This document shows, piece by piece, positions 45,630-54,199 of a stretch of 64,000 nucleotides of DNA; position 1 is the stretch's first letter; each line of letters opens with the position of its first letter. Source of the stretch: an uncultured Acidimicrobiaceae bacterium (GTDB lineage Bacteria > Actinomycetota > Acidimicrobiia > Spongiisociales > SHLN01); contig CAMYMH010000010.1 in assembly GCA_947259275.1 (NCBI GenBank), positions 1 through 64,000 on the forward strand, in the 5' to 3' direction. The notes beneath the pieces are model-generated. The model made no database searches. It was not told the origin of the DNA and saw nothing but the letters and a program-made list of their open reading frames with translations. The translations under genes were made by a program, and so were the position numbers.

Positions 45630-47468
45630 ATGAGAAATCCGTTCCGGCGTGACCTCGTGCTGCTGCACCCGCCGTCGGTCTACGACTTTCGAGCCAAGGA
45701 GATCTTCCTGGGCCCGATTGCCGACGCCGTGCCGTCGACGAGCGCCTTTGAAATGTACCCGGTGGGGCTCACCAGCATCGCCTCGTTCCTGGAGAAGAAT
45801 CACTACAACGTCCAGATCGTCAACCTGGCCTACCGGATGATGAAGAACCCGAAGTTCGATGCCGACCGGTACATCGGAAAACAAGACGGCACCGTTTTCG
45901 GGATCGACCTCCATTGGCTCCCGCACGCCCAGGGCGGGCTGGCCCTGGCCGAGATGGTCAAGCGGCACCACCCCGAGAGCCACGTTCTTTTCGGCGGCCT
46001 GTCGGCCAGCTACTACCACGAGGAGCTGATCGGCTATCCCTTCGTCGACTTCGTCATTCGAGGTGACTCGACCGAGGAGCCGGTCCGCCAGTTGCTACAG
46101 GCATTGCGGGAGGGTGGGGACCTCGCAGGGGTTGAGAACCTCACCTGGAAGCGCCTCGACGGTTCGTCGGTCGTGAATCCACTCACGTTCATACCGTGTG
46201 ATCTCGATTACGTCGACGTTCCCGACTATCGCTTCGCTCTTCGGTCGGTTTTCAAGTACGGGAACCTCGACAATCTCATCCCCTACCTGGAGTGGATGCG
46301 TTATCCGATCACGATGCTGCTCAACAGTCGAGGCTGCGCCGAGAACTGCGCGGTGTGCGGGGGGTCGGTCTCGGCCTACCGCCAGATCTGCGACCGCACG
46401 CTGCCCGCCTATCGATCCCCCCGCAAGCTCATCGAGGACGTGCAGACCATCACCAGCTTCTCCCGCGCGCCCATCTTCGTGGTGCATGACCCCCGCATGG
46501 GCGGCATGGTGCGCTGCGTTGAGTTCTTCTCCCGGCTCTCCGAGGTGGATCTCGCGAACGAGCTGGTGCTGGAGTTGTTCTTTCCGGCCGGGGATGCCTT
46601 CTTTTCCATGGTGGCCGACAGCGTGGAAACGTGGAGTGCCCAACTCACGATCGAATCACCGATCGAGGCGTTGCGACGGATCAATGCCAAGTTCCCATTC
46701 TCCAACGCCGAGTTGGAGGACACCATGAGATCCGCTTTCAACCACGGCTGCCAAAAGATGGACCTCTTCTTCATGGTGGGCCTTCCCCATCAGTCATACG
46801 ACGACGCGCTGGAAGCGGTTTCCTACTACGAGCATCTGTTGGAGCAGCTCGCAGACGTCGGACCCATTCATGCCTTCGTGGCCCCGCTCAGCCCCTTCCT
46901 CGATCCCGGCAGCCGGGCATTCGAGAATCCCGAGTTCGGCTACCGGCTCCGGTACCGAACCCTCGAAGAGCATCGACAGGCGTTGCTGCAGCCGTCGTGG
47001 AAGGACATTCTTTCGTTCGAGACCGACGCCATGAGCGCCGAGGAGCTGGCGCAGGCGACCTATCGAGTGGCACGGGAGCTCAACCTCCTCAAGTACCGCC
47101 ACGAGTTGATCGACGCCGCCACCTATGTAAACGTCGCCCAGCGGTTGCGCACCGCCGAGTCGATACTGGCCGACCTCGATCGGACTGCCGGCCTCCCGCC
47201 CGAGAAGCGCCAGCAGGCATACCGACAGATGCAGAAGAGGTTGCGGTTCGCGAACGGATCGACGCTTTCGGGTGATGATGAGATGAAGTGGCCCCTTTCG
47301 CGGCGCTTCCATTTAGGAGCGACCCTGGCGCGCGGCTTGGCGGCAGGCCTCGGCAACGAGGTACGGCACACGGCGGCCCGTCTGGGCGGTAAGTACGACA
47401 CGGCGCCGTTCGCGGGCACACGGGCAGCACCCTGGAGCTCTCGACTCGGCTCGTCGGCACCTCGGTGA
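45630..47468 (+). CDS. B12-binding radical SAM protein, TIGR04190-like
   Basis: A 612-aa enzyme. The N-terminal half resembles a cobalamin-binding domain (VGLTSIASFLEKNHYNVQIV; HVLFGGLSASYYHEEL). The radical SAM core has the CxxxCxxC cluster motif CAENCAVC in LNSRGCAENCAVCGG, with FFMVGLPHQSYDDALEAV late in the barrel. It resembles the B12/radical-SAM family TIGR04190, whose reaction is not defined. The C-terminal 150 residues are basic and helical. The start at 45630 has a GAAGGG site. Confidence 0.85.
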   Translation: MRNPFRRDLVLLHPPSVYDFRAKEIFLGPIADAVPSTSAFEMYPVGLTSIASFLEKNHYNVQIVNLAYRMMKNPKFDADRYIGKQDGTVFGIDLHWLPHAQGGLALAEMVKRHHPESHVLFGGLSASYYHEELIGYPFVDFVIRGDSTEEPVRQLLQALREGGDLAGVENLTWKRLDGSSVVNPLTFIPCDLDYVDVPDYRFALRSVFKYGNLDNLIPYLEWMRYPITMLLNSRGCAENCAVCGGSVSAYRQICDRTLPAYRSPRKLIEDVQTITSFSRAPIFVVHDPRMGGMVRCVEFFSRLSEVDLANELVLELFFPAGDAFFSMVADSVETWSAQLTIESPIEALRRINAKFPFSNAELEDTMRSAFNHGCQKMDLFFMVGLPHQSYDDALEAVSYYEHLLEQLADVGPIHAFVAPLSPFLDPGSRAFENPEFGYRLRYRTLEEHRQALLQPSWKDILSFETDAMSAEELAQATYRVARELNLLKYRHELIDAATYVNVAQRLRTAESILADLDRTAGLPPEKRQQAYRQMQKRLRFANGSTLSGDDEMKWPLSRRFHLGATLARGLAAGLGNEVRHTAARLGGKYDTAPFAGTRAAPWSSRLGSSAPR

Positions 47469-47487
47469 TCGGTGGTATGCCGGGGCG

Positions 47488-47493
47488 TAGCCT
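47488..47493 (+). promoter_or_regulatory. Leaderless -10 box of the cyclodeaminase-family gene
   Basis: TAGCCT lies 6 nt before the ATG at 47500 and only 3 nt before the GTG at 47497. This favours the ATG as the start. Confidence 0.5.
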
Positions 47494-47499
47494 GCGGTG

Positions 47500-48363
47500 A
47501 TGCGATTTCTCGACGCCGGGAGCCTGCGGGCCGCTTTGCCGATGCCTCGTGCCATCGAGACGATGCGGGCCGCCTTCGGCCCGGACCGGGAGACGCCTCC
47601 GAGGACGCGGGTGGGAGCATCGCTGTTCATGCCGGGCCGGGTCGGCGACGTGTCCGGAATCAAAGTGGTCTCGACGGTTCCCGGAAACCCGGCCGGGATC
47701 GTGGTGGTCTTCGGACCCGACGGGGCCCCGCTGGGCCTGGTCGACGGTCCGACCTTGACGGCGATCCGTACGGGTGCCGGGTGCGGGCTGGCCACGGATC
47801 TGATGGCTGCCGGTTCGGTGTCGACGATGGCGATGCTGGGGGCCGGGTCGATGGCGGCCGATCAGGTGGCGGCGGTGCGGGCGGTGCGGCCGATCGACCG
47901 GGTCAGAGTGTGGAGCCGGGCCTTTGCCCACGCCGAGGCCCTGGCCGAGCGGATCGGAGCCGAGCCTGTGGCCGATCCCGATGAGGCGGTGGCGGGGGCG
48001 GAGGTTGTCACGACGGCGACTCCCGCTCGGGCCCCGATCTTCTCGGCTGCCGCCATCGCTCCCGGAACCCACCTCAATGCGGTTGGTGCCTTCACCCCCG
48101 CCATGGTCGAGCTTCCGGCTCAGGTGGTCCGGCAAGCCTTTGTCGCGGTCGACGATCGTGAGGCTGCCGCCGCCGAGGCTGGGGACCTGCTTCAGGCAGA
48201 GGTTGAGCCCGACGCCGACATGGCGGAGATGCTTGCCGGCCGGAGGCCCCCGCAGGGTGCGACCACGGTATTCAAGTCCGTCGGTATCTCCAGCCAGGAC
48301 GTGGCGGCCGCCCTGGGCGCCCTTCAGACGGCGGAAGCCGATAACCTCGGCGTCATTCTCTGA
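47500..48363 (+). CDS. Ornithine cyclodeaminase/mu-crystallin family protein
   Basis: A 287-aa NAD(P)-binding protein. DGPTLTAIRTGAGCGLATDLMA is the family's substrate/catalytic segment and LGAGSMAADQVAAVRAVRPI the Rossmann motif. HLNAVGAFTPAMVELPAQVV follows. Members are ornithine cyclodeaminases, alanine dehydrogenases or ketimine reductases; the substrate is not clear. The ATG at 47500 is preferred over the GTG 3 nt earlier because of the leaderless -10 spacing. Confidence 0.87.
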   Translation: MRFLDAGSLRAALPMPRAIETMRAAFGPDRETPPRTRVGASLFMPGRVGDVSGIKVVSTVPGNPAGIVVVFGPDGAPLGLVDGPTLTAIRTGAGCGLATDLMAAGSVSTMAMLGAGSMAADQVAAVRAVRPIDRVRVWSRAFAHAEALAERIGAEPVADPDEAVAGAEVVTTATPARAPIFSAAAIAPGTHLNAVGAFTPAMVELPAQVVRQAFVAVDDREAAAAEAGDLLQAEVEPDADMAEMLAGRRPPQGATTVFKSVGISSQDVAAALGALQTAEADNLGVIL

Positions 48364-48413
48364 GGCTCGAGCGAGCGCTTCACAGGTGAACTGTGGGCCC
48401 GACTCTGTTGGTT

Positions 48414-48448
48414 CGGCGACCTCCCAACCTGCGTCCGGGAGAACGCCG
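48414..48448. repeat. Two-helix palindromic repeat (copy 2)
   Basis: Outer arms CGGCG/CGCCG and inner arms CTCCC/GGGAG with short internal loops. It lies between converging genes and is related to the elements at 37009 and 60807. Confidence 0.5.
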
Positions 48449-48468
48449 GTTCCCGGGGTTGGCACCCG

Positions 48469-49872
48469 CTAAGCGGCCTGTGACAAGCCGAGCGGGTAGG
48501 TGACGGCGAAGACCGTTTCGTTTTTGTCGCGCCGGTGGGCGATGCTGCCCCCGGTTTGGGTAGTGAGGAGGTGAGCGATTGAGAGCCCCAGGCCGACGCT
48601 GCCGGTTAGGAGCGGCGCATCCCCCTGATGAATAAAGCGGGTGAAGAGGCGCTCCTCGAGGTGAGCGGAGACACCGGGCCCGTCGTCCCGCACCTCAATG
48701 ATGTATTGGTTCCCTTTCACGCGGCCAACGAGTCGGATATTCATCCCACCATGGCGATGGGCGTTTGAGACGAGGTTACGAATCACCTGCCGCAGCCGCA
48801 GCCGATCCCCGGTTATGAGCCCAGCCTCCATATCCTGTTCGATCTCGACTCCGGTTGCCTTAAACGGGTCGAGGACTGTGGCGACCTCCGCAACCGGGTC
48901 TACGTCCTCGATCGCGAACACCAGTCCCCCCTGATCCGCGCTGGCGGCGGTAAGCAGGTCTTCGACCATCCGGCTCAGCTCGGCAGATTCGCTGGCGATG
49001 AGCGTTACCACCTCGCGGTAGAGGGCGGGGTCCTGCTCGATTGACCGCCCGAGCAACTCGTGAGAGAACCCGTAGATGCTCGTCAATGGGGTGCGTAACT
49101 CATGGGAGAGATTGGTGATGAACTCGTCTTTGGTCTTGCTAATGGCCCGGTGCGTCTCGAGTTGATGTTCCAGCTCGCGTCGTCGCTCCTCCCGCCGCGA
49201 GCGGACCCGGTAGGCCAGCAACGCTGCGAGTGGGACGAGGAGCACAACTACGAATCTTGCTGCGTCGACAAGACGCCCGGCGTCTTTGCGCCCGAGTGCG
49301 ATGCGGGCCAGAGCTTGGTTCCTTTGGTCAGCCAAAACTGTGACCAGCGCTTGATAGGAAACCACGACTTCGGACGCGATGGCGGCTTCGGCACCGGCAA
49401 GGTCGCCGTCACGGATCAGGCCGATTACGCCCCGCGTGGCGCTGGCCAGCGCGGCCGAGTCGTCCGAGATCTGCTGAGCCGTCTCTGTGTCTGCCAGCTC
49501 GTCGGTCACCCGGTCGGTTCGGTTCACGAGCTCGGCGGTGGCTGCTTCGGCTTGGCTGAGGTTGAGAGCAAGGTCACTGTCCCGGGTTATCCCTGCAGCC
49601 TGGGCCTCCGCGATTACGAGTGCCTGAGCGGTTTGGTTGCGCGCCGCCGCGGCTGCGCTTAGCGAGGCCTCCTCGAGGATGCCGGCAGTTCCCTGGGCGG
49701 CTACATCGGAGGTCCCTTTGGCGATCGCGAAGATCGCTGCCGTGGCGATCAGCCCAACAATTAAGGTTGCACTGATCCCCACCACCAGGCCCGATCGGGT
49801 GCGCAAGCCTCCACCGGGGGGCTGGTGGATGTCCGCGGTGGCTTCGGGCAGTGTCGACGATGTGCGCGTCAT
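48469..49872 (-). CDS. Sensor histidine kinase (HisKA/HATPase), orphan
   Basis: A 467-aa kinase. TM1 is at ~29-51, a helical extracytoplasmic domain at ~55-205 rich in Ala/Asp/Glu, and TM2 at ~205-221. The HisKA motif has His257 in ITNLSHELRTPLTSIYG. The HATPase has RNLVSNAHRHGG (N box), VRDDGPGV (G1) and GSVGLGLSIAHLL (G2). No response regulator is adjacent. It overlaps the Thr-rich surface protein gene by 4 nt, so that protein probably feeds into sensing. Confidence 0.9.
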   Translation of the reverse strand: MTRTSSTLPEATADIHQPPGGGLRTRSGLVVGISATLIVGLIATAAIFAIAKGTSDVAAQGTAGILEEASLSAAAAARNQTAQALVIAEAQAAGITRDSDLALNLSQAEAATAELVNRTDRVTDELADTETAQQISDDSAALASATRGVIGLIRDGDLAGAEAAIASEVVVSYQALVTVLADQRNQALARIALGRKDAGRLVDAARFVVVLLVPLAALLAYRVRSRREERRRELEHQLETHRAISKTKDEFITNLSHELRTPLTSIYGFSHELLGRSIEQDPALYREVVTLIASESAELSRMVEDLLTAASADQGGLVFAIEDVDPVAEVATVLDPFKATGVEIEQDMEAGLITGDRLRLRQVIRNLVSNAHRHGGMNIRLVGRVKGNQYIIEVRDDGPGVSAHLEERLFTRFIHQGDAPLLTGSVGLGLSIAHLLTTQTGGSIAHRRDKNETVFAVTYPLGLSQAA

Positions 49873-51197
49873 TGTTTCTCTCCTCGCTGGGAGCTGCGTC
49901 GAGAACCGGCCAGAACGCGAAGTCGCGACTTACTTGTCACCCAGGCAGCCCCGAGCGACAACAGCAGGCCGGGTAACAGGAGTTCGATGCCGGCATCCGT
50001 GAAAGCACCCACAAAGGCCTCCAACAGCAACCATGGCGAAAGGACCGCTGCCGCGGCTGCCGGTGGAATCACCAGCTCGAGACCATCGAGCAACATGCTC
50101 GAAAACTCCCGATCCGCCGCGGTTTCTTCCTCGGTGCTCTCGAGAAGTGGTGCTAGGGCGATGTCCCGACCGGCACTCTGATCAGGCGGGAACGACTCGT
50201 TTGGCGTCGTCGAGGGAAAAGCCTCCGGCCCCGGAGTTGATCCACCAGGATCCGTCGCCGGTGGTACCTCGCTGGTCGTGGTCGTGGTGGTTGGCTCCAG
50301 CGTTGTCGTCGTTGGCGGGGTCACCCTTGTCGAATTGATCGTGGTCGTGGTTGGTAGCGGCACCGTCGTCGTCGTGGCTGGCGGCGGCACCATCGTCGTG
50401 GTGGTGGTCGTGGTCGTGGTGGTGGTTGGCAGCGGCACCGTGGTGGTGGTGGTGGTGGTGGTGGTGGTTGGCGGCGGCACCGTCGTCGTGGTCGTAGTGG
50501 CGGTGGTCGTGGACGTCGTCGTTGGCGTCCCAAGCTGTACCGTCAGCCGGGTCGAGTAAGCGGTCGTGTCGTAAGCGAACCACATGTCGTCTCCGGACTG
50601 GTCGCCTACGACCAGCTTCACGGCGAGGGATCGGCCTTCGGCCACTGTGTATGCCACGGTTCCAAAGTCGATGGTGCCCGATATCCAACTGTCTGAGCCA
50701 CCACCCCACGGGTCAAGCGTCTTCGATGCCGAATCGATCAGGGTGCAGGTCGTTCCCGCAGATGTGCAGTCGAGTAGGTAAGCCTGGACCACGCCCTGCT
50801 TGTTGTTATCGAAGTCCTTCATGGCGCTCCAAAGGGTGAGCGAGGCGGGGCCGTCGAGGTCGACGCCCGTAGGAGAGCCCACCCATAGCTGGTATTTGAC
50901 TGGATCGGTCTCGTTGATGCCCTGGTCGGATTTGGCTAGTAACAAACCCGGAAAGGCATCCCGGCCCGGATCGTAGTTGGGTAGCGTGGTGGCGGCCGGA
51001 GCGCTCGGCGAGAGCGATGCCGCCGGGACACCGTCTCCTTTGAGATAAAACACATTCGATGCCGCATAGGTGGCCACCAGCGGAAACGCAACCTTCAGCA
51101 GAACTGCGGCGGCGATCGCGACCGTGTACAGGTGCCGCCAAGCAAACCGACCAGCACCAGAGCCGTCGCGCCGAGGGTGCGCGTGGTTCACGTCCAC
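49869..51197 (-). CDS. Thr-rich surface protein with C-terminal membrane anchor
   Basis: A 442-aa exported protein. The N-terminal signal/anchor helix is at ~24-46. A beta-rich domain (~50-225) resembles an Ig/jelly-roll fold (SLTLWSAMKDFDNN, AYLLDCTSAGTTCTLID, SWISGTIDFG). Residues ~225-330 are Thr/Pro repeats of the TTTTTVPPP type, a likely O-glycosylated stalk. The C-terminus holds two hydrophobic segments (~370-415) and a basic tail. Start is GTG, 51197 or 51191. It is coupled to the kinase gene. Confidence 0.75.
   Translation of the reverse strand: MDVNHAHPRRDGSGAGRFAWRHLYTVAIAAAVLLKVAFPLVATYAASNVFYLKGDGVPAASLSPSAPAATTLPNYDPGRDAFPGLLLAKSDQGINETDPVKYQLWVGSPTGVDLDGPASLTLWSAMKDFDNNKQGVVQAYLLDCTSAGTTCTLIDSASKTLDPWGGGSDSWISGTIDFGTVAYTVAEGRSLAVKLVVGDQSGDDMWFAYDTTAYSTRLTVQLGTPTTTSTTTATTTTTTVPPPTTTTTTTTTTVPLPTTTTTTTTTTTMVPPPATTTTVPLPTTTTINSTRVTPPTTTTLEPTTTTTTSEVPPATDPGGSTPGPEAFPSTTPNESFPPDQSAGRDIALAPLLESTEEETAADREFSSMLLDGLELVIPPAAAAAVLSPWLLLEAFVGAFTDAGIELLLPGLLLSLGAAWVTSKSRLRVLAGSRRSSQRGEKQ
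50262..50530. repeat. Low-complexity trinucleotide repeats encoding the Thr-rich stalk
   Basis: A GTG/GTC/GTT-rich tract with an uninterrupted (GTG)9 at 50440-50466, in frame as ACC (Thr) codons on the minus strand. Length changes of one unit would keep the frame. Confidence 0.8.
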
Positions 51198-51362
51198 CTA
51201 CCTTCAGTGGCTTAAGACCGACATATCGACTCATCGGGCGCTGGACTCGGGGTCTTGAGGACGGGATCTCGTCATACGCTACGACTCACGGCGCTATGCC
51301 AGGCCGGCCTCAATCTCCCCGATCCGCCCCGCTAGGGCTTTGCAGCCGGGGCCATTCGAGCC

Positions 51363-52151
51363 TCAGATCCGGTTGCGGTAGCGGGCGATGGTCAGTGGGC
51401 TGAACAGCACGGTGATTGCGACCAACCAGCCGATCGACTTCAAGACCGGGGTGGCGACGGCGCCGCCCAGCATGAGTCCCCGGGTGGCGTCGATGAAGGC
51501 GGTGATCGGGTTGACTCTCGCGAGTGCCTCGAGCCAGCCGGGCATCGTTTCGATGGGCACGAACGCCGAACTGAGGAACGTGAGGGGGAGGATGATCATG
51601 AAGCCCCACGTGTTCACCGATTCGGGCGTCCGGGCGGTGACGCCGATGAAGGCCATGGGCCAGCACATGGTGATGCCGAACGCCGTCACCAGGATGAGCG
51701 CGCCGATGGCCCCGGCGAAGCCACCCCCAAACCGGAAGCCCAGCGCCACTCCGAAGCCGGTCATGATGAGGGCGCTCCACACCACCCGGACCCCATCGGC
51801 GGCGATCCGTCCCCCCACCACCGCCGAGCGGGCAATCGGCAGCGAGCGAAACCGATCGATCAAGCCTTTGGTGAAATCGGAGTTCAATCCCAGGGCGGTC
51901 GTGAACGGGGTGAAGGCGATGCCCTGTACCAGGATGCCAGGCAGCGCGAACTGCAAGTACTCCCGGCTCGACCCGGCGATCGCTCCCCCGAACACGTAGA
52001 CGAACAGCACCAGGAACATGAGCGGCTGGATGGTCATCTCGACCAGCTGCTCGGGATTGGCCCGAATGTGCAAGAGATTGCGGCGGGCGATCGTCAGCGT
52101 GTTGCCGACGACGTTGGGGCGGCCGGGTAAGACCGTGGTTTCGACAGTCAT
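51363..52151 (-). CDS. ABC-2 type permease, DrrB-like
   Basis: A 262-aa membrane protein with six hydrophobic segments. An N-terminal helix-loop precedes NLLHIRANPEQLVEMTIQPLMFLVLFVYVFGGAI. KGLIDRFRSLPIARSAV is the DrrB signature, and FLSSAFVPIETMPGWLEAL precedes the last helix. It forms an exporter with the preceding ATPase for drugs or lipids. The ATG overlaps the ATPase stop by 4 nt. Confidence 0.92.
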   Translation of the reverse strand: MTVETTVLPGRPNVVGNTLTIARRNLLHIRANPEQLVEMTIQPLMFLVLFVYVFGGAIAGSSREYLQFALPGILVQGIAFTPFTTALGLNSDFTKGLIDRFRSLPIARSAVVGGRIAADGVRVVWSALIMTGFGVALGFRFGGGFAGAIGALILVTAFGITMCWPMAFIGVTARTPESVNTWGFMIILPLTFLSSAFVPIETMPGWLEALARVNPITAFIDATRGLMLGGAVATPVLKSIGWLVAITVLFSPLTIARYRNRI

Positions 52152-53131
52152 GCGTTGCTCCCTTCCTGGGCTTGCTCATTTTCGAGTTCCTCGGTAGCGG
52201 TGTGCCCGGTGATGGCGAGGAACACCTCATCGAGACTGGGGCGCCGCAATGACAGGTCTTCTACTGCGATCCCGGCCTCGTCCAGCTTCCGGACCGCATG
52301 ACCGAGTGCCGACCGGTCGGCAATGGTGACACTGACGACCTGTCCTTCGACGTGGCTGCCGTCACCGTCCGCCGCGAACTGATGGAGAATCTGCTCGGTT
52401 GCCGCCAGGTCTGCCGGATCGAGGGGATGGGCCTGGAGGACCTGTCCTCCCACCCTGGTCTTCAAATCCAGGGGCGTCCCGGCGGCGATGACCCGTCCGT
52501 GGTCGATGACGACGATATCGTCGGCGAGCCGGTCGGCCTCGTCCAGGTACTGGGTCGTGAGCAGGACGGTGGTGCCCTCAGCGACCAGTTGACGGATGAG
52601 GTCCCACAGATCGAGGCGGCTGCGAGGGTCGAGCCCGGTGGTTGGCTCGTCCAGGTAGAGGAAGGGCGGTCTGCCTACCAGGCTGGCGGCCAGATCCAGG
52701 CGCCGCCGCATGCCGCCGGAATAGGTCTTGACCAGCTTCGAAGCGGCGTCGGCCAGGTCGAACCGGTCGAGTAGGGCACCGGCTCGGCTGCGCGCTTCCC
52801 GGGATGATACGCCGAGCAGCCGGCCGATCATGTAGAGGTTCTCTTCGCCGGAGAGCAATTCGTCCACCGCGGCGTATTGGCCGGTGAGCCCGATGCGGCG
52901 GCGCACTTCGGCCGGTTGGGTGAGCACATCAAAGCCGCCGACCGTGGCCCGGCCGGCATGCGGCTTGAGGAGGGTGGACAGGATTCTGATGGCGGTCGTC
53001 TTCCCGGCCCCGTTTGGCCCGAGCAGTCCGAACACGGTGCCCTCCGTCACCGCCAGGTCGATTCCGTCGAGTGCCGTGACATTTCCGAAGGTCCTGACCA
53101 GGCCCTCGGCTTCTATCGCTGGTACCCCCAC
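52148..53131 (-). CDS. ABC transporter ATP-binding protein, DrrA-like
   Basis: A 327-aa ATPase. Walker A GPNGAGKTT, signature YSGGMRRRLDLAASL, Walker B FLYLDEPTTGLDPRSR, followed by a DrrA-type C-terminal domain (DLSLRRPSLDEVFLAITGH). The GTG at 53131 is chosen because AGGAGGG lies at ideal spacing. The upstream frame to 53263 lacks similarity. It forms a two-gene export operon with the DrrB-like permease. Confidence 0.92.
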   Translation of the reverse strand: MGVPAIEAEGLVRTFGNVTALDGIDLAVTEGTVFGLLGPNGAGKTTAIRILSTLLKPHAGRATVGGFDVLTQPAEVRRRIGLTGQYAAVDELLSGEENLYMIGRLLGVSSREARSRAGALLDRFDLADAASKLVKTYSGGMRRRLDLAASLVGRPPFLYLDEPTTGLDPRSRLDLWDLIRQLVAEGTTVLLTTQYLDEADRLADDIVVIDHGRVIAAGTPLDLKTRVGGQVLQAHPLDPADLAATEQILHQFAADGDGSHVEGQVVSVTIADRSALGHAVRKLDEAGIAVEDLSLRRPSLDEVFLAITGHTATEELENEQAQEGSNA

Positions 53132-53278
53132 TCGCGCCCTCCTCTCATCGTGACCTTCACGGGAGGCTACGGCTTGCGGGGTAGTAGGTGTCGAGCGGCT
53201 GGGGCGGTGCCTACGTGCCCCGATCGTCATCTCGCCAAGGGCGACGTGGCGCGTTGGCAGCACCAGGTCGGGCGCGTA

Positions 53279-54043
53279 TCACCCAAAGAACCCGGCAACC
53301 GGGATGAACTGCCCGCCGCCGAACGGGATCTCGATGTCGGCGGTCGCCTGCCCATGCTCGGTTGAGAGGTAGAACCGGCCCGCCGAGGCCCGATAGAGGC
53401 CGACGGTGTCATCACCGTCGCCATCCCAATCGCCGAACACGATCTGATCGCGACGAGTGCCGTAGAAGAACTCGACATCGGACATGCCGCTCGTGACTGA
53501 CTGGCGGATGTAGATCCGGGCCAGGCTCGCACGGTGCAATGCGATCGAGCTGAAGCCGTCACCGTTGAAGTCGCCGCCGTATGGCCGATCCCCGGGAATC
53601 CCGAACAGAAAGGAGTGCTCGGCGAAACCGGTGTCGAGTGAGTTCCGAATGTAGGTCGTGCCATGGCGGTATACGCCCAGGGTGTCGCAGCCGTCACCAT
53701 CCCAATCGCCGACCAGCGGGACGTCTCCCTCGGCTCCGAAGAAGAAGTCGATGTCGGCACCGCCGGTCGTGGATGAGTTCCGGAGAAGGACGTGACCCGT
53801 GGCCGGCCGATAGACACCGGGCGTGTCGATGCCGTCGCAGTCCCAGTCACCGGTCAGGGGGATGTCGCCCGGTATGCCGTAGTAGAAGTTCAGAATGGCG
53901 CCGCTCTCGGTCCGCAAGAACCACTCTGCCGTGGTCGGATTGACGAGCCCGATTGAGTCGGCGGACGTGGCGGCCCAGCCGGGCGATGCCAGGGGGAATC
54001 CGAGCACCACACTGAGCACTGCCCCAACCACGCCCACTCTCAT
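53279..54043 (-). CDS. Secreted FG-GAP/VCBS-like repeat protein
   Basis: A 254-aa exported protein consisting of a signal peptide (MRVGVVGAVLSVVLGFPLA, then SPGWAA) and about four blades. Each has a Ca-binding-like loop: GDWDCDGIDTPG, GDWDGDGCDTLG, GDFNGDGFSSIA and GDWDGDGDDTVG. It is a paralogue of the C-terminal third of the protein at 13060-14985, with the same order of motifs. The ATG at 54043 begins the signal peptide directly. A start at 54133 would add an Arg-rich leader and is less likely. Confidence 0.8.
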   Translation of the reverse strand: MRVGVVGAVLSVVLGFPLASPGWAATSADSIGLVNPTTAEWFLRTESGAILNFYYGIPGDIPLTGDWDCDGIDTPGVYRPATGHVLLRNSSTTGGADIDFFFGAEGDVPLVGDWDGDGCDTLGVYRHGTTYIRNSLDTGFAEHSFLFGIPGDRPYGGDFNGDGFSSIALHRASLARIYIRQSVTSGMSDVEFFYGTRRDQIVFGDWDGDGDDTVGLYRASAGRFYLSTEHGQATADIEIPFGGGQFIPVAGFFG

Positions 54044-54199
54044 AGCTGTGAGATCGGCGAAACCTCGAAAAACTTGACGTCGCACGCGACTCGTTCCTGC
54101 CGAGACCAGCCTCCCAAGGAGCCATCTGACCATTCTGGAGATGCCGATCTGTCAGCCCGGGTCGAGGTGTGCTGTCCAGCGAGGGCGGGATTGACGGCC

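Noticed and set aside
50262-50530. Regularly spaced repeats considered as a CRISPR array
   Set aside because: The units are trinucleotides in frame within a Thr-rich coding region, with no unique spacers and no cas genes.
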